Assembly (NCBI RefSeq): GCF_014205135.1
Contig: NZ_JACHMY010000001.1
Span: 7,192,001-7,256,000 of the forward strand
DNA from: Kribbella italica
GTDB lineage: Bacteria; Actinomycetota; Actinomycetes; Propionibacteriales; Kribbellaceae
Direction of reading: 5' to 3'
DNA length: 64,000 bases
The position numbers were made by a program, and so were the translations under genes. This document shows positions 39,627-48,081 of this stretch, one piece after another. The first letter of the stretch is position 1. Each line of letters begins with the position of its first letter. Under the pieces are notes generated by a model. The model was not told where the DNA came from and searched no databases. It saw nothing but the letters and a program-made list of their open reading frames with translations.

Positions 39627-40205
39627 ATGGGAGACATCGGGGAGCGGTATCGGCGGCGGGCGGGAGCTTTCGAGGCGAAGGTTGCGGCGGTGCGGGTGGG
39701 GGACTGGGGCAACCAGTCGCCGTGTGTGAAGTGGTCGGCGCGGGACGTGGTGGACCATGTCATCGCGATGCACGGGTACATGCTCGGGCCGGTGGGGCGG
39801 TCGTTCGAGGGGGACGATCCGTTGCAGACGTTCCGGCAGGCTCGGGCGGCGGTCGAGGAGGTGCTCGACAACCCCGAGCTCGCGGCGCAGGAGGTCGACA
39901 CACCCGCGGGGAGGATGACGGCCGAGGCGCAGATCGATCAGGTGGTCAGCGACGACCTGGTGCTGCACGGTTGGGACCTGGCCCGGGCGACCGGGCAGGA
40001 CGAGGCGATCGATCCGGAGGACGTCGAGCGGCTCTGGCGCAGTACGACGTCGGTCCCGGCCGAGATGATGACGCTCTACCGCACGCCCGGCGCGTTCGGT
40101 CCCGACGTGGAGGTGTTCGGCCCCGAGATCGAGGTCCCGCAAGACGCTCCGCTCCAGGACCGCCTGCTCGGCTTCATCGGGAGGGATCCTTCAGTACGGC
40201 GCTGA
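39627..40205 (+). CDS. TIGR03086-type metal-binding (maleylpyruvate-isomerase/DinB-like) protein
   Basis: A protein of 192 residues from ATG 39627. A DinB-like four-helix bundle is shown by the metal-ligand His in DHVIAMHGYML and HGWDLARATGQDEAI. The family is widespread in mycothiol-producing actinobacteria and related to mycothiol-dependent maleylpyruvate isomerase; most members have no known substrate. The tandem repeat block ends about 80 nt upstream. The 3' end overlaps the convergent glycosyltransferase-like gene by 32 nt. Longer upstream starts run into the repeat and are rejected. Confidence 0.85.
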   Translation: MGDIGERYRRRAGAFEAKVAAVRVGDWGNQSPCVKWSARDVVDHVIAMHGYMLGPVGRSFEGDDPLQTFRQARAAVEEVLDNPELAAQEVDTPAGRMTAEAQIDQVVSDDLVLHGWDLARATGQDEAIDPEDVERLWRSTTSVPAEMMTLYRTPGAFGPDVEVFGPEIEVPQDAPLQDRLLGFIGRDPSVRR

Positions 40206-41511
40206 GCTGGTCCGCCGCGTAGTACACCGAACTGTCCGCGCACACCGGCGCGTCCTCGAGCCGCGCGGCCAGCGTCGCCGCATCCGGAGCCAGCAGCGCG
40301 TCACCAAGATCCACAACGGGCTGCAGGTACTCGTGCCCCGGCAACTCGGCCACCGCAGTACGACAACCCAGCGCCATCCCCTCGAACAACGCCGTCGTCG
40401 ACACACCCACCTGGTAGGCCGCCGCCCGCTGCAGCTCGACCGTCGACTCCGCCGACCCCGCGGACAGTCTCACGCGACTCCCGGACGGTACGGCGTAGTC
40501 CGTCAGGTGCTCGCTCGGGTGCAGCCGGAACACCACGTCCAGCTCCGGCCGCGCCGCCGAGAACTCGACCGCGAAGTCCAGCAGCGCCGGCCCGATCGTC
40601 CCCTGGGACAGGAACAGCACCTGGTCGTCGATCTTCAGCGAAGCATCGGCCGCCGGCAGGAACGGCGCCCCGATCACGGCCGTCGACATCCCGGCAGGCA
40701 GTTCGGCGACGGTCTCCCAGTACGAGCCGAAGCACCACAGCTCGTCCGGCTGGTCCGCGACCACCGGGCTGCCGGGGTAGCTGTAGCCGAGATGGAAGGG
40801 GCTGATCGCGCCGTGCTGCAGCTCGATCACCGGTACGCCGAGGTCGCGGGCCGCGCCGGTGATGTGCTGGTGGAAGTACGGCACCACGGAGTACACGGTC
40901 TTGATCCGGTGCCGCCGCAGCAGCGCGCGGTACAGCGTCCGCAGCCGCAGGTGCTTCGGGATCTCCCGCGCGACCAGCGCGCCGATCGGGACCTTGACGC
41001 CGGTCAGCGCCTCGAGCGCGTTCGCGATCGTCGTGGTCCGCGCGTCGATCGAGCGGCTGCGGACCGCGCCCGCGGCCGAGGTGAAGAAGTCCAGGTTGCG
41101 GCTGCCGGCCAGCGGGGTCCCGTTGATCCCGGAGTCCAGCACCAGCGCCGACGAGCCGAGCTCGGTGCGCAGCTTGTCGGTGTAGATCTCGATCCCCGCG
41201 GGCTTGCGCGGGTGCGGCACCACCAGCGCGTCGTACGCGCCGGAGGCGAGGAACGGGTTCTTCCCGACCACACCGGCGACGTGCTTGCCGACGAGGCGCG
41301 CCTTGTCCGAGCGCGTACGGCGTACTGGGTGCGGCTCGCCGTGGATCCCGCCGCGTTTGGTCAGCTCATGGAAGACGCGCATCCGGATGATCGGCCACGG
41401 GTGGGCGCCCTGGATCCGCCAGCTCAGCAGATCCAGCTCCCTCTCCAGCTGCCAGATCGCGTGGCACAGCGTCGCCACCGTCGGTGTGGTGCCGTTCCCG
41501 GTACTCGTCAT
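40174..41511 (-). CDS. GT-B-fold surface-polysaccharide transferase-like protein
   Basis: A protein of 445 residues from ATG 41511. The N-terminus has an aromatic-rich stretch (ELDLLSWRIQGAHPWPIIRM) common in capsular/teichoic transferases. Mid-protein VIELQHGAISPFHLGYSYPG and the C-terminal FRLHPSEHLTDY and VSTTALFEGMALG resemble CDP-glycerol glycerophosphotransferase/capsule-export-linked GT-B enzymes. The exact substrate cannot be assigned. Its first 146 nt overlap the upstream GT2 gene in another frame, unusually long. Both lie in one operon and probably act in the same glycan pathway. Confidence 0.7.
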   Translation of the reverse strand: MTSTGNGTTPTVATLCHAIWQLERELDLLSWRIQGAHPWPIIRMRVFHELTKRGGIHGEPHPVRRTRSDKARLVGKHVAGVVGKNPFLASGAYDALVVPHPRKPAGIEIYTDKLRTELGSSALVLDSGINGTPLAGSRNLDFFTSAAGAVRSRSIDARTTTIANALEALTGVKVPIGALVAREIPKHLRLRTLYRALLRRHRIKTVYSVVPYFHQHITGAARDLGVPVIELQHGAISPFHLGYSYPGSPVVADQPDELWCFGSYWETVAELPAGMSTAVIGAPFLPAADASLKIDDQVLFLSQGTIGPALLDFAVEFSAARPELDVVFRLHPSEHLTDYAVPSGSRVRLSAGSAESTVELQRAAAYQVGVSTTALFEGMALGCRTAVAELPGHEYLQPVVDLGDALLAPDAATLAARLEDAPVCADSSVYYAADQLSAVLKDPSR

Positions 41512-42409
41512 GGTTGATCCCAACTATGCCCGCGAGGCTGCCGATGCCCGAGAAGAACCGGCGAACGGCCTTCAGCAGATAGGTCTTGCGTACCAGCACC
41601 AGACCGGCCAGGCCGTAGCCGAAGGCCGATCCGATGCGCGCCAGAGCATAGGCCAGCGCCTTGCCGGTGCTGGCCACCCCGGGCCGGATCAGCACCCGGG
41701 AGATGCTGTCGCCGCTGCCGGAGCGGAACGCGCGCCGGACCAGCCAGCGCAGCGTCGTCCGGGACGCGGGCACGTCCTCGGTGATCCGCGCTTCTTCGCA
41801 CCAGACGATCCGGAACCCGGCCTGGTGCACGCGCAGGAAGAAGTGCAGGTCGCTCGACCCGGTGAACCGGAACGCCGGGTGGAAGGCCGGCGTGACCTGG
41901 TGGTACACCTTCTGGGCGACCAGCGTGTTGTTCGTGTACGCCTTGTTCAGCACGTCACCGGTCTTGTGCTTGCCGGTGGAATCGTGCACGTCGCTGTACC
42001 GGTTCCAGGCCGGGGCGTCCGGCGGCAGGATGCCCTGGATCGGCCCGGTCACCACGTCCGCGCCGGTGCTCTTCCAGGCGCCGAGCAGCGTGGCCAGCCA
42101 GCCTTCCGGCGCGACCTCGTCGTCGTCGACGAAGATCAGCGCGTCGTCGTCCCAGCACAGTTGCACCGACTTCTCCCGCGCGAACGGGATCCCCGGCTCC
42201 GGCTCGATCGCGGACTCGACGGCGTACGGGCCCGTTGACGCGACAATCACTTCCGCGGCCGATCCGGCCGCGTCGTTGTCCACCACGACGATCCGTACGG
42301 CGAAGTCGCTGTCCGCGGGCAGCTCCTGGGCCTGCAGGCTGTCCAGCAGGTCCAACAGCTGCTCAGGCCGCCGGAAAGTGATCACGGCGATCGCGACGGA
42401 GGTGCTCAT
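41366..42409 (-). CDS. GT2 family glycosyltransferase
   Basis: A protein of 347 residues from ATG 42409. The GT-A fold is clear: IAVITFRRPEQLLDLLDSL, VVVDNDAAGSA, the metal-binding FVDDDEVAPEGWL and TEDVPASRTTLRWLVRRAFR. It transfers a nucleotide-sugar residue to a growing glycan. The last 48 codons overlap the downstream GT-B gene and are low-complexity and Pro/Asp-rich (RPPVADHPDARLP), so the natural end may be near IVGINHDEYRE with the tail produced by a lost stop. The gene starts 61 nt from the TetR start, so the palindrome at 42455-42470 lies in the shared promoter region. Confidence 0.85.
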   Translation of the reverse strand: MSTSVAIAVITFRRPEQLLDLLDSLQAQELPADSDFAVRIVVVDNDAAGSAAEVIVASTGPYAVESAIEPEPGIPFAREKSVQLCWDDDALIFVDDDEVAPEGWLATLLGAWKSTGADVVTGPIQGILPPDAPAWNRYSDVHDSTGKHKTGDVLNKAYTNNTLVAQKVYHQVTPAFHPAFRFTGSSDLHFFLRVHQAGFRIVWCEEARITEDVPASRTTLRWLVRRAFRSGSGDSISRVLIRPGVASTGKALAYALARIGSAFGYGLAGLVLVRKTYLLKAVRRFFSGIGSLAGIVGINHDEYRERHHTDGGDAVPRDLAAGEGAGSAELADPGRPPVADHPDARLP

Positions 42410-42454
42410 GGCGACCGAGACTATCGGTCCGTCGAACGCCAAGCCATTCGCCCC

Positions 42455-42470
42455 TGTACCCCTGGGTACA
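42455..42470. promoter_or_regulatory. palindromic operator next to the TetR gene
   Basis: TGTACCC-CT-GGGTACA, 7-nt perfect arms with a 2-nt centre, directly abuts the TetR GTG start at 42471 and lies 46 nt from the GT2 start. TetR-family regulators bind such palindromes and usually repress themselves; here both divergent genes could be controlled. Confidence 0.6.
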
Positions 42471-43043
42471 GTGAGCAAGGTGGAGACAGTCGAACGGTTG
42501 ATCCGGAGTACGCAGCAGCTGCTCTGGGAGCGGGGCTACGTCGGGACCAGCCCGAAGGCGATCCAGGCCGCGGCCGACGCCGGCCAGGGCAGCATGTACC
42601 ACCACTTCACCGGCAAGGCCGAACTCGCGAAGGCGGCGATCGAGCGGTCGGCGACCGAGCTGAGCGCGGCCGCCGAGGAGCAGCTGTCCGGGCCCGGTAC
42701 GGCGGTCGAGCGGATCGCGCGCTACCTGCAGCGCGACCGGGAGGTGCTCAAGGGCTGCCGGATCGGCCGGCTCACCGCCGACCCGGACGTGATGGCCGAC
42801 CCCGCGCTCCGGGCGCCGGTCGAGGTCACCTTCCGGCGGATCCGCGAACGGCTCGCCGAGATCCTTGCCGAGGGCAAGCAAACCGGAGAGTTCCCGGCCA
42901 CTCTGGATCCGGTGGCGACGGCGGCGACCGTCGCCGCCGTACTGCAAGGTGGGTACGTGCTGGCCCGGGCAGCGAACGACGACGAGCCGTTCGACCAAGC
43001 GGTGCAAGGAATGGTCCAACTACTGCAAGGAGTCGCTCTGTGA
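42471..43043 (+). CDS. TetR-family transcriptional regulator
   Basis: A protein of 190 residues from GTG 42471. The N-terminal helix-turn-helix (LIRSTQQLLWERGYVGTSPKAIQAAADAGQGSMYHHFTGKAEL) is typical; the C-terminal ligand-binding helices include CRIGRLTADPDVMADPALR. A GTG at 42480 is an alternative. The GTG start sits on the palindrome, so little or no leader is likely. Its stop overlaps the F420-type oxidoreductase start by 4 nt (GTGA), so the regulator and this enzyme are coupled; a redox or xenobiotic ligand is plausible (inference). Confidence 0.87.
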   Translation: MSKVETVERLIRSTQQLLWERGYVGTSPKAIQAAADAGQGSMYHHFTGKAELAKAAIERSATELSAAAEEQLSGPGTAVERIARYLQRDREVLKGCRIGRLTADPDVMADPALRAPVEVTFRRIRERLAEILAEGKQTGEFPATLDPVATAATVAAVLQGGYVLARAANDDEPFDQAVQGMVQLLQGVAL

Positions 43044-43900
43044 GGATCGGTGCCGTCTTTCCCCAGCTCGAGATCGGCAGTGACCCGGCGGTGGTCCGGT
43101 CCTGGGCCGAGACCGTCGAGCAGGCCGGCTACACGCACGCGCTGGCCTACGACCACGTGCTCGGCGCGGACCCGGCGAACCGTCCGGGCTGGAGCGGTTA
43201 TACCGACAAGTCCTTGTTTCATGAGGTTTTCGTGCTGTTCGGGTATCTCGCGGCGGTCACCACTGAGCTGGAGCTGGTGACGGGCGTCGTGATCCTGCCG
43301 CAGCGCCAGACCGCTCTGGTGGCGAAGCAAGCGGCCGAGGTCGATGTGCTCAGCGGCGGCCGGCTCCGGCTCGGCGTCGGCATCGGCTGGAACCAGGTCG
43401 AGTATGACGCGCTCGGCGTCCCCTTCAAACAGCGCGGCGCCAAGCTCGAGGAGCAGGTCGACCTGCTGCGCAAGCTCTGGGCCGACCCGGTCATCTCGTA
43501 CGACGGCAAGTACCACCAGGTCGAGGAGGCCGGTCTCAACCCGCTGCCCGCTCGTCAGATCCCGATCTGGTTCGGCGGCACCGCGGAGGCGGTGTTGCGT
43601 CGTACGGGCGAGATCGGTGACGGCTGGATGCCGCAGAGCAATCCCGACGAGGAGGCCCGCGCTGCCGTCGAGCGCGTTCGCCAGTACGCCGTGGAGGCCG
43701 GCCGCGACCCGGCGGCGATCGGCTTCGAGGCCCGCCTGACGCTCGGCCGCGTGCCGGAGGCGGAGTGGCCGGCCTTCGCCCAAGCCTGGCGGGAAATCGG
43801 TGCAACTCACCTGAGCGTGAACACCATGGGGATGGGTCTGAAGAACCCGGAGGACCACGCGAAGGTTCTTCAGGATGTCCTGCCGTCGTTGCAGAGCTAG
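43040..43900 (+). CDS. F420-dependent LLM class oxidoreductase
   Basis: A protein of 286 residues. The luciferase-like TIM barrel is recognised from MRIGAVFPQLEIGSD, the ALAYDHVLG region, ELELVTGVVILPQRQTALVAKQAAEVDVLSGGRLRLGVGIGWNQVEYDALG and IPIWFGGTAEAVLRR. These match the TIGR03619-type F420-dependent subgroup. The reaction and substrate are unknown. It is cotranscribed with the upstream TetR gene and converges with the LacI gene, overlapping by 4 nt. Confidence 0.87.
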   Translation: MRIGAVFPQLEIGSDPAVVRSWAETVEQAGYTHALAYDHVLGADPANRPGWSGYTDKSLFHEVFVLFGYLAAVTTELELVTGVVILPQRQTALVAKQAAEVDVLSGGRLRLGVGIGWNQVEYDALGVPFKQRGAKLEEQVDLLRKLWADPVISYDGKYHQVEEAGLNPLPARQIPIWFGGTAEAVLRRTGEIGDGWMPQSNPDEEARAAVERVRQYAVEAGRDPAAIGFEARLTLGRVPEAEWPAFAQAWREIGATHLSVNTMGMGLKNPEDHAKVLQDVLPSLQS

Positions 43901-44904
43901 GCAGGTGTGTTCGCCGTCGAGCCTCTCACCACCAGCGGGCACGGCAGCGTGACGATCTCGGTCGGGCGGTCGGGGTCGACGATGCGTTGGCGGAGCAGGT
44001 CGACGCCGGTTTCGACGATGGCGTGGATCGGCTGGGCGACCGAGGTCAGGTCGAAGGACTCCCAGGCGGCCAGGTCGGTGTTGTCGTAGCCGATCACCCA
44101 CACGTCGTCGGGGACCGTGACGCCGAGCGCGCGGGCGCCGTCCAGGATGCCGAAGGCGAGCAGGTCGGTCATCGTGTAGATCGCGGTCGGCGGCTTCTTC
44201 TGCGAGAGCAGCTTCTGCGCGGCCGCGTGGCCGTCGGCGTGCGGGACGCCGACGGTGACGATGTTGCGGGCCTTGATCTTCACGCCGGCCTCGTCGAGCG
44301 CGGCCCGGAAGCCGTTCTCGCGGTCGCGTGACGTGTTCCCGGTGTGCTCCAGCCGGACCAGCCCGATCTCGGTGTGCCCGGCCTCGGCGAGGTACCGGCC
44401 GGCGTCGTACGCGCCCTGCCAGTTGTCGCCGACGACCTGGTCGCAGTCCAGGCCGTCGATCCCGCGGTGCAGCAGGACGGTCGGCGTACCGGACTCGAGG
44501 GCCATCGTGTGCAGCGTCGAGTCGTACGTCGCGGAGGTCAGCAGGAATCCGTCGACCAGCCGCTGCTGCAGCACGCGGCTGACCGACTCCTCCGGGTCGT
44601 GCTCGATGTTCCACAGGATCATGTGCAGCCCGACCGAGCTGAGCACGCGGCCGATCTCGTCCAGCAGTTCGGCGTGGAACGGGCTGGTCACGCGGGTCAT
44701 GAAGACCCCGATGGTGTCGGTACGCCCGGTCTTCATCGCGCGGGCGAGCGCGTTCGGCGTGTAGTTCGCTTCCTTGAGCACCTGGAGCACGCGGGCTCTG
44801 GTCTCCGGATTGACCTTCGGATTGTTGGTCAGCACCCGGGACACCGTCGCCTGGGACACCCCTGCCAGACGCGCCAGATCCCTGCTGGTTGGTGGTCGAC
44901 TCAC
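43897..44904 (-). CDS. LacI-family transcriptional regulator
   Basis: A protein of 335 residues. The helix-turn-helix and hinge (SRDLARLAGVSQATVSRVLTNNPKVNPETRARVLQVLKEANYTPNALARAMKTGRTDTIGV) are followed by a sugar-binding periplasmic-like domain. It is divergent from a carbohydrate ABC operon, with 130 nt between the starts containing two copies of a LacI-type operator, so it should repress that operon until the sugar or a derivative binds (inference from family). Short frames on the opposite strand here are shadows. Confidence 0.92.
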   Translation of the reverse strand: MSRPPTSRDLARLAGVSQATVSRVLTNNPKVNPETRARVLQVLKEANYTPNALARAMKTGRTDTIGVFMTRVTSPFHAELLDEIGRVLSSVGLHMILWNIEHDPEESVSRVLQQRLVDGFLLTSATYDSTLHTMALESGTPTVLLHRGIDGLDCDQVVGDNWQGAYDAGRYLAEAGHTEIGLVRLEHTGNTSRDRENGFRAALDEAGVKIKARNIVTVGVPHADGHAAAQKLLSQKKPPTAIYTMTDLLAFGILDGARALGVTVPDDVWVIGYDNTDLAAWESFDLTSVAQPIHAIVETGVDLLRQRIVDPDRPTEIVTLPCPLVVRGSTANTPA

Positions 44905-44982
44905 CGTGGCCTCCCCTCGTGGTCGGACCCGAACCCTACTGAAGAGTGTGGTCCTTCACCGTTGACCGACACCAGATCGCTC

Positions 44983-45011
44983 TGTATACGTATTCAGTGT
45001 ATACGTATTCA
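44983..45011. promoter_or_regulatory. two LacI-type operators overlapping the sugar operon promoter
   Basis: TGTATACGTATTCA occurs at 44983-44996 and 44998-45011, a direct repeat with period 15 nt. Each copy is a near-palindrome centred on CG (core ATACGTAT), the usual LacI-family operator shape. A promoter overlaps it: -35 TTGACC at 44962-44967, 17-nt spacer, -10 TATACG at 44985-44990 inside operator 1, so repressor binding would exclude polymerase. Confidence 0.75.
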
Positions 45012-45034
45012 TCCTTCATGGATGGGAGATTCCG

Positions 45035-46333
45035 GTGCAGACAATCCCCTCCAACCTCAGCCGCCGCCGGTTCCTGGCGGGGCTGGGCGGAATCGCGGCC
45101 GGCGGTGTGCTGGCCGGCTGCGGTGGCAACAGCAACGACGCGGGCGGTGGCGGCAAGGGCCTCACCTTCCTCAACTGGCAGCAGGTCAAGGGCACGCCGT
45201 TGGAACAGGCGATCCGGGCCCACGAGAAGGCTTCGGGCGCGACCGTCACGGTGCAGCCCGCGGTCACCCAGGAGTACGACACCAAGATGCGCACGCTGCT
45301 GGCCGGTGGAGCACCGCCGGACATCATGCGGATCAACGACGACTTCGTCCGCGGCTTCTCCGAGCAGGGCGCGCTGCTGGACCTGCGCCCGTACATCGAG
45401 AAGGACGGGCTCGACACCGCGCACTTCGCCAAGGAGGTGTACGAGTTCCCCAAGCAGCCGGACGGCTCGCACACCGCGTGGGTGGTCGGCTACGAGCCAC
45501 GGCTGATCTTCTACAACGTCGACCTGTTCAAACAGGCCGGCGTACCGCTGCCGCCGACGACGTGGAGTGCGGAGGGCTGGCACTGGGACGACTTCGTCGA
45601 CCGGGCCAAGAAGCTCACCGTCCCCGGCCAGCGGTACGGCGGACTGATCTACCTGGACACCGGGTACGAGCAGACGTTCACGGTCAACCACGGCAGCGAG
45701 ACCGGGATCTTCTCCACCGACGGCACGAAGTTCACGCTGTCCGGGACCCAGGAGATCGAGGCCTTGCAGTGGGCCACCGACCTGACCTGCAAGGACAAGG
45801 TGCAGCCGCCGTGGTCGTCGCTGCAGCAGGACAACGCCGAGACGCAGATGTTCGCGCAGGGCAAACTGGCGATGCTCTACGCGACCTTCGGGACGGTGCC
45901 CTACCTGCGCAGCACGATCAAGGACTTCACCTGGGACGTCGCGCCGCCACCGGCCGACCTGCAGCAGAAGACCGAGTCCAGTGTGATCGTCTTCTGCATC
46001 CCCAAGACGGCCAAGAACCCCGACCAGGCCTGGGCCCTGCTGAAGTACCTGGCCAGTGAGGACGGCGGCCGGATCCTGCTCGAGGGCGGTTCGTTCACGC
46101 CGATCAACAACAAGGCGGCGGCCGGGCTCGCGCCGAAGGGCAAGATGCCCGAGCACATCGGGCTGTTCGGTGAGGCGTCCAAGCACCTGACCGCGACCAA
46201 CCAGACCAAGAACACGCTCGGCGCCCGGGAGCTGTACCGGCCCGCGCTCGACCAGGCCTACAACTGCGAGAAGCCGGTCGCCGAGGTGCTCCAGCAGATC
46301 ACGCCGCAAGTGGAGACCGCACTGAAGGGCTGA
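45035..46333 (+). CDS. ABC transporter substrate-binding lipoprotein (carbohydrate)
   Basis: A protein of 432 residues from GTG 45035, GGGAG upstream. It carries a twin-arginine-like start (NLSRRRFLAGLGG) and a lipobox (VLAGC), so it is a Tat-exported lipoprotein (inference from signal form). The family 1 solute-binding fold shows GLTFLNWQQVKG, TKMRTLLAGGAPPDIMRINDDFV and AWVVGYEPRLIFYNVDLFKQAG. Such proteins bind mono- or oligosaccharides. It starts the operon that continues with two permeases, two hydrolase-like genes and, after 10 nt, malate synthase. No ATPase is encoded in this operon. Confidence 0.93.
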   Translation: MQTIPSNLSRRRFLAGLGGIAAGGVLAGCGGNSNDAGGGGKGLTFLNWQQVKGTPLEQAIRAHEKASGATVTVQPAVTQEYDTKMRTLLAGGAPPDIMRINDDFVRGFSEQGALLDLRPYIEKDGLDTAHFAKEVYEFPKQPDGSHTAWVVGYEPRLIFYNVDLFKQAGVPLPPTTWSAEGWHWDDFVDRAKKLTVPGQRYGGLIYLDTGYEQTFTVNHGSETGIFSTDGTKFTLSGTQEIEALQWATDLTCKDKVQPPWSSLQQDNAETQMFAQGKLAMLYATFGTVPYLRSTIKDFTWDVAPPPADLQQKTESSVIVFCIPKTAKNPDQAWALLKYLASEDGGRILLEGGSFTPINNKAAAGLAPKGKMPEHIGLFGEASKHLTATNQTKNTLGARELYRPALDQAYNCEKPVAEVLQQITPQVETALKG

Positions 46334-46339
46334 TTGCCA

Positions 46340-47269
46340 ATGGCAACGTTATCCCTCACGCGCGGCCGCCCGGTCGCGGTCGCGGGAGCTCGCCGGGAAC
46401 GCCGCCGGCAGAACCTGGTCGGCTGGCTGTTCATCAGCCCGATCGTGGTCGGCGTGGTGGTGTTCCAGTTCTTCCCGATCCTGGTCTCGATGGGCGCGTC
46501 GCTGACCAGCTGGAACGGCATCTCGGCGCCGAAGTTCGTCGGGCTGCAGAACTTCCGGGACCTGTTCGGCAACGACCCGTTGTTCGTGCAGACGTTCAAG
46601 AACACGATCTACTTCACGCTGGCCAGCATCCCGCTGACGATCGGGGTCGGGCTGGTGCTGGCGCTGCTCTGCTCGCGGCCGATCAAGGGCGTCGCGTTCT
46701 TCCGGACGGCGTACTTCGCGCCGTACGTGACGAACGTGGTCGCGATCGGGTTCGTCTGGTTCTGGTTCTTCCAGCCCGACAACGGCGTGATCAACGGGAT
46801 GCTCGGCCAGGTCGGGATCTCCGGGCCGCAGTGGCTGTCGAGCTCGAGCTGGGCGATGCCGGCGGTGATCCTGGTGAGCGTCTGGCAGGGCATCGGCTAT
46901 CCGATGATCATCCTGCTGGCCGGCCTGCAGGGGCTGCCCGAGGAGTACTTCGAGTCGGCCCGGATCGACGGCGCCGGGGCGTGGGCGCGGTTGCGCTACA
47001 TCACGTTGCCGCTGCTCACGCCACACTTCCTGTTCCTGCTGATCACCCAGTTCATCACGTCGTTCCAGGTCTTCGGGCTGATCTACGTGATGACCAAGGG
47101 CGGGCCGGGACACTCCACCAGCGTCTACATCTTCAACATCTACCAGAACGCGTTCGGCTTCGGGAAGGTCGGTTACGCCTCGGCGATGGCCTGGATCCTG
47201 TTCGCGGTGATCGCCGCCGTCACGTTCCTGCAGTGGCGGTTGCAGAAGAGGTGGGTGTTCTACACATGA
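46340..47269 (+). CDS. carbohydrate ABC transporter permease (MalF type)
   Basis: A protein of 309 residues from ATG 46340. There are six transmembrane helices, and the EAA loop reads EYFESARIDGAGAWARLRYITLPLLTPHF, the ATPase contact. A basic cytoplasmic N-terminus precedes GWLFISPIVVGVVVF. The ATG (6 nt after TTG 46334) was chosen over the TTG. Its stop overlaps the MalG-type permease start (ATGA). Confidence 0.92.
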   Translation: MATLSLTRGRPVAVAGARRERRRQNLVGWLFISPIVVGVVVFQFFPILVSMGASLTSWNGISAPKFVGLQNFRDLFGNDPLFVQTFKNTIYFTLASIPLTIGVGLVLALLCSRPIKGVAFFRTAYFAPYVTNVVAIGFVWFWFFQPDNGVINGMLGQVGISGPQWLSSSSWAMPAVILVSVWQGIGYPMIILLAGLQGLPEEYFESARIDGAGAWARLRYITLPLLTPHFLFLLITQFITSFQVFGLIYVMTKGGPGHSTSVYIFNIYQNAFGFGKVGYASAMAWILFAVIAAVTFLQWRLQKRWVFYT

Positions 47270-48081
47270 GAATCGCCACCAAGACCTCGCAGTACGTCGT
47301 GATGACGCTGTTCGCGGCGGCCTTCCTGGCGCCGCTGGTGTGGATGATCAGCGCGTCGTTGCGGCCGGAGGCGCAGGTGCTGTCGGTGCCGCCGCAGTTC
47401 CTGCCCAAGGACGCGCAGTGGGACAACTACCGGCAGATCTTCGAGCTGATCCCGGTCTTCCTGTGGAACAGCGTGAAGCTGGCCGGGCTGAACGTGGTCG
47501 GCATCCTGATCGTCGCGTCGATGGCGGGCTACGCCTTCGCCCGCTTGAGGTTCGCCGGGCGGGACTTCGCGTTCATCGTGCTGCTGGCCACTTCGATCAT
47601 CCCGGGGATCGCGTACCTGATCCCGCAGTACATCGTGTTCCGGCACATCGGGTGGGTGGACACCCAGTACCCGCTGTGGGTGCCGAAGGTGCTCACGCCG
47701 GTCTTCGCGACCTTCCTGATGCGGCAGTCCTTCCTCACGGTGCCGAAGGAGCTGGAGGACGCCGGCAAGATCGACGGCGCCTCCACCTTCGGCATCTACT
47801 GGCGGATCATGCTGCCGCAGACCAAACCGGCCCTGGCCGCGATCGGGGTGTTCACCTTCCTCGAGTCGTGGAACGACCTGTTCGGGCCGTTGATCTACAT
47901 CAACTCCGAGAACCTGCAGACCCTGCCGGTGGCGCTGGCCCAGTTCCAGGGCGAGTACTTCACCCAGATCAGTCTGCTGATGTGCGGTGCGACGGTCTCC
48001 GTCGTACCGGTGATCGCCGTCTTCCTTTTCGCGCAGCGCTATTTCATCCAAGGCATCACGATGACAGGAATGAAGGGGTGA
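47266..48081 (+). CDS. carbohydrate ABC transporter permease (MalG type)
   Basis: A protein of 271 residues. Six membrane helices and the EAA motif (ELEDAGKIDGASTFGIYWRIMLPQTKPALAAIG) identify the inner-membrane partner of the MalF-type protein. ATG 47266 overlaps the previous stop; the GTG of the next gene overlaps its own stop (GTGA). The cognate ATPase is not in the window, suggesting a shared MsiK-like ATPase (known for actinomycetes; inference here). Confidence 0.92.
   Translation: MRIATKTSQYVVMTLFAAAFLAPLVWMISASLRPEAQVLSVPPQFLPKDAQWDNYRQIFELIPVFLWNSVKLAGLNVVGILIVASMAGYAFARLRFAGRDFAFIVLLATSIIPGIAYLIPQYIVFRHIGWVDTQYPLWVPKVLTPVFATFLMRQSFLTVPKELEDAGKIDGASTFGIYWRIMLPQTKPALAAIGVFTFLESWNDLFGPLIYINSENLQTLPVALAQFQGEYFTQISLLMCGATVSVVPVIAVFLFAQRYFIQGITMTGMKG

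Noticed and set aside
39162..40205. Extended 347-codon version of the DinB-like protein including the tandem repeat
   Set aside because: The added N-terminus is made of repeat translation rich in Cys/Trp/Gly; the family starts at ATG 39627.
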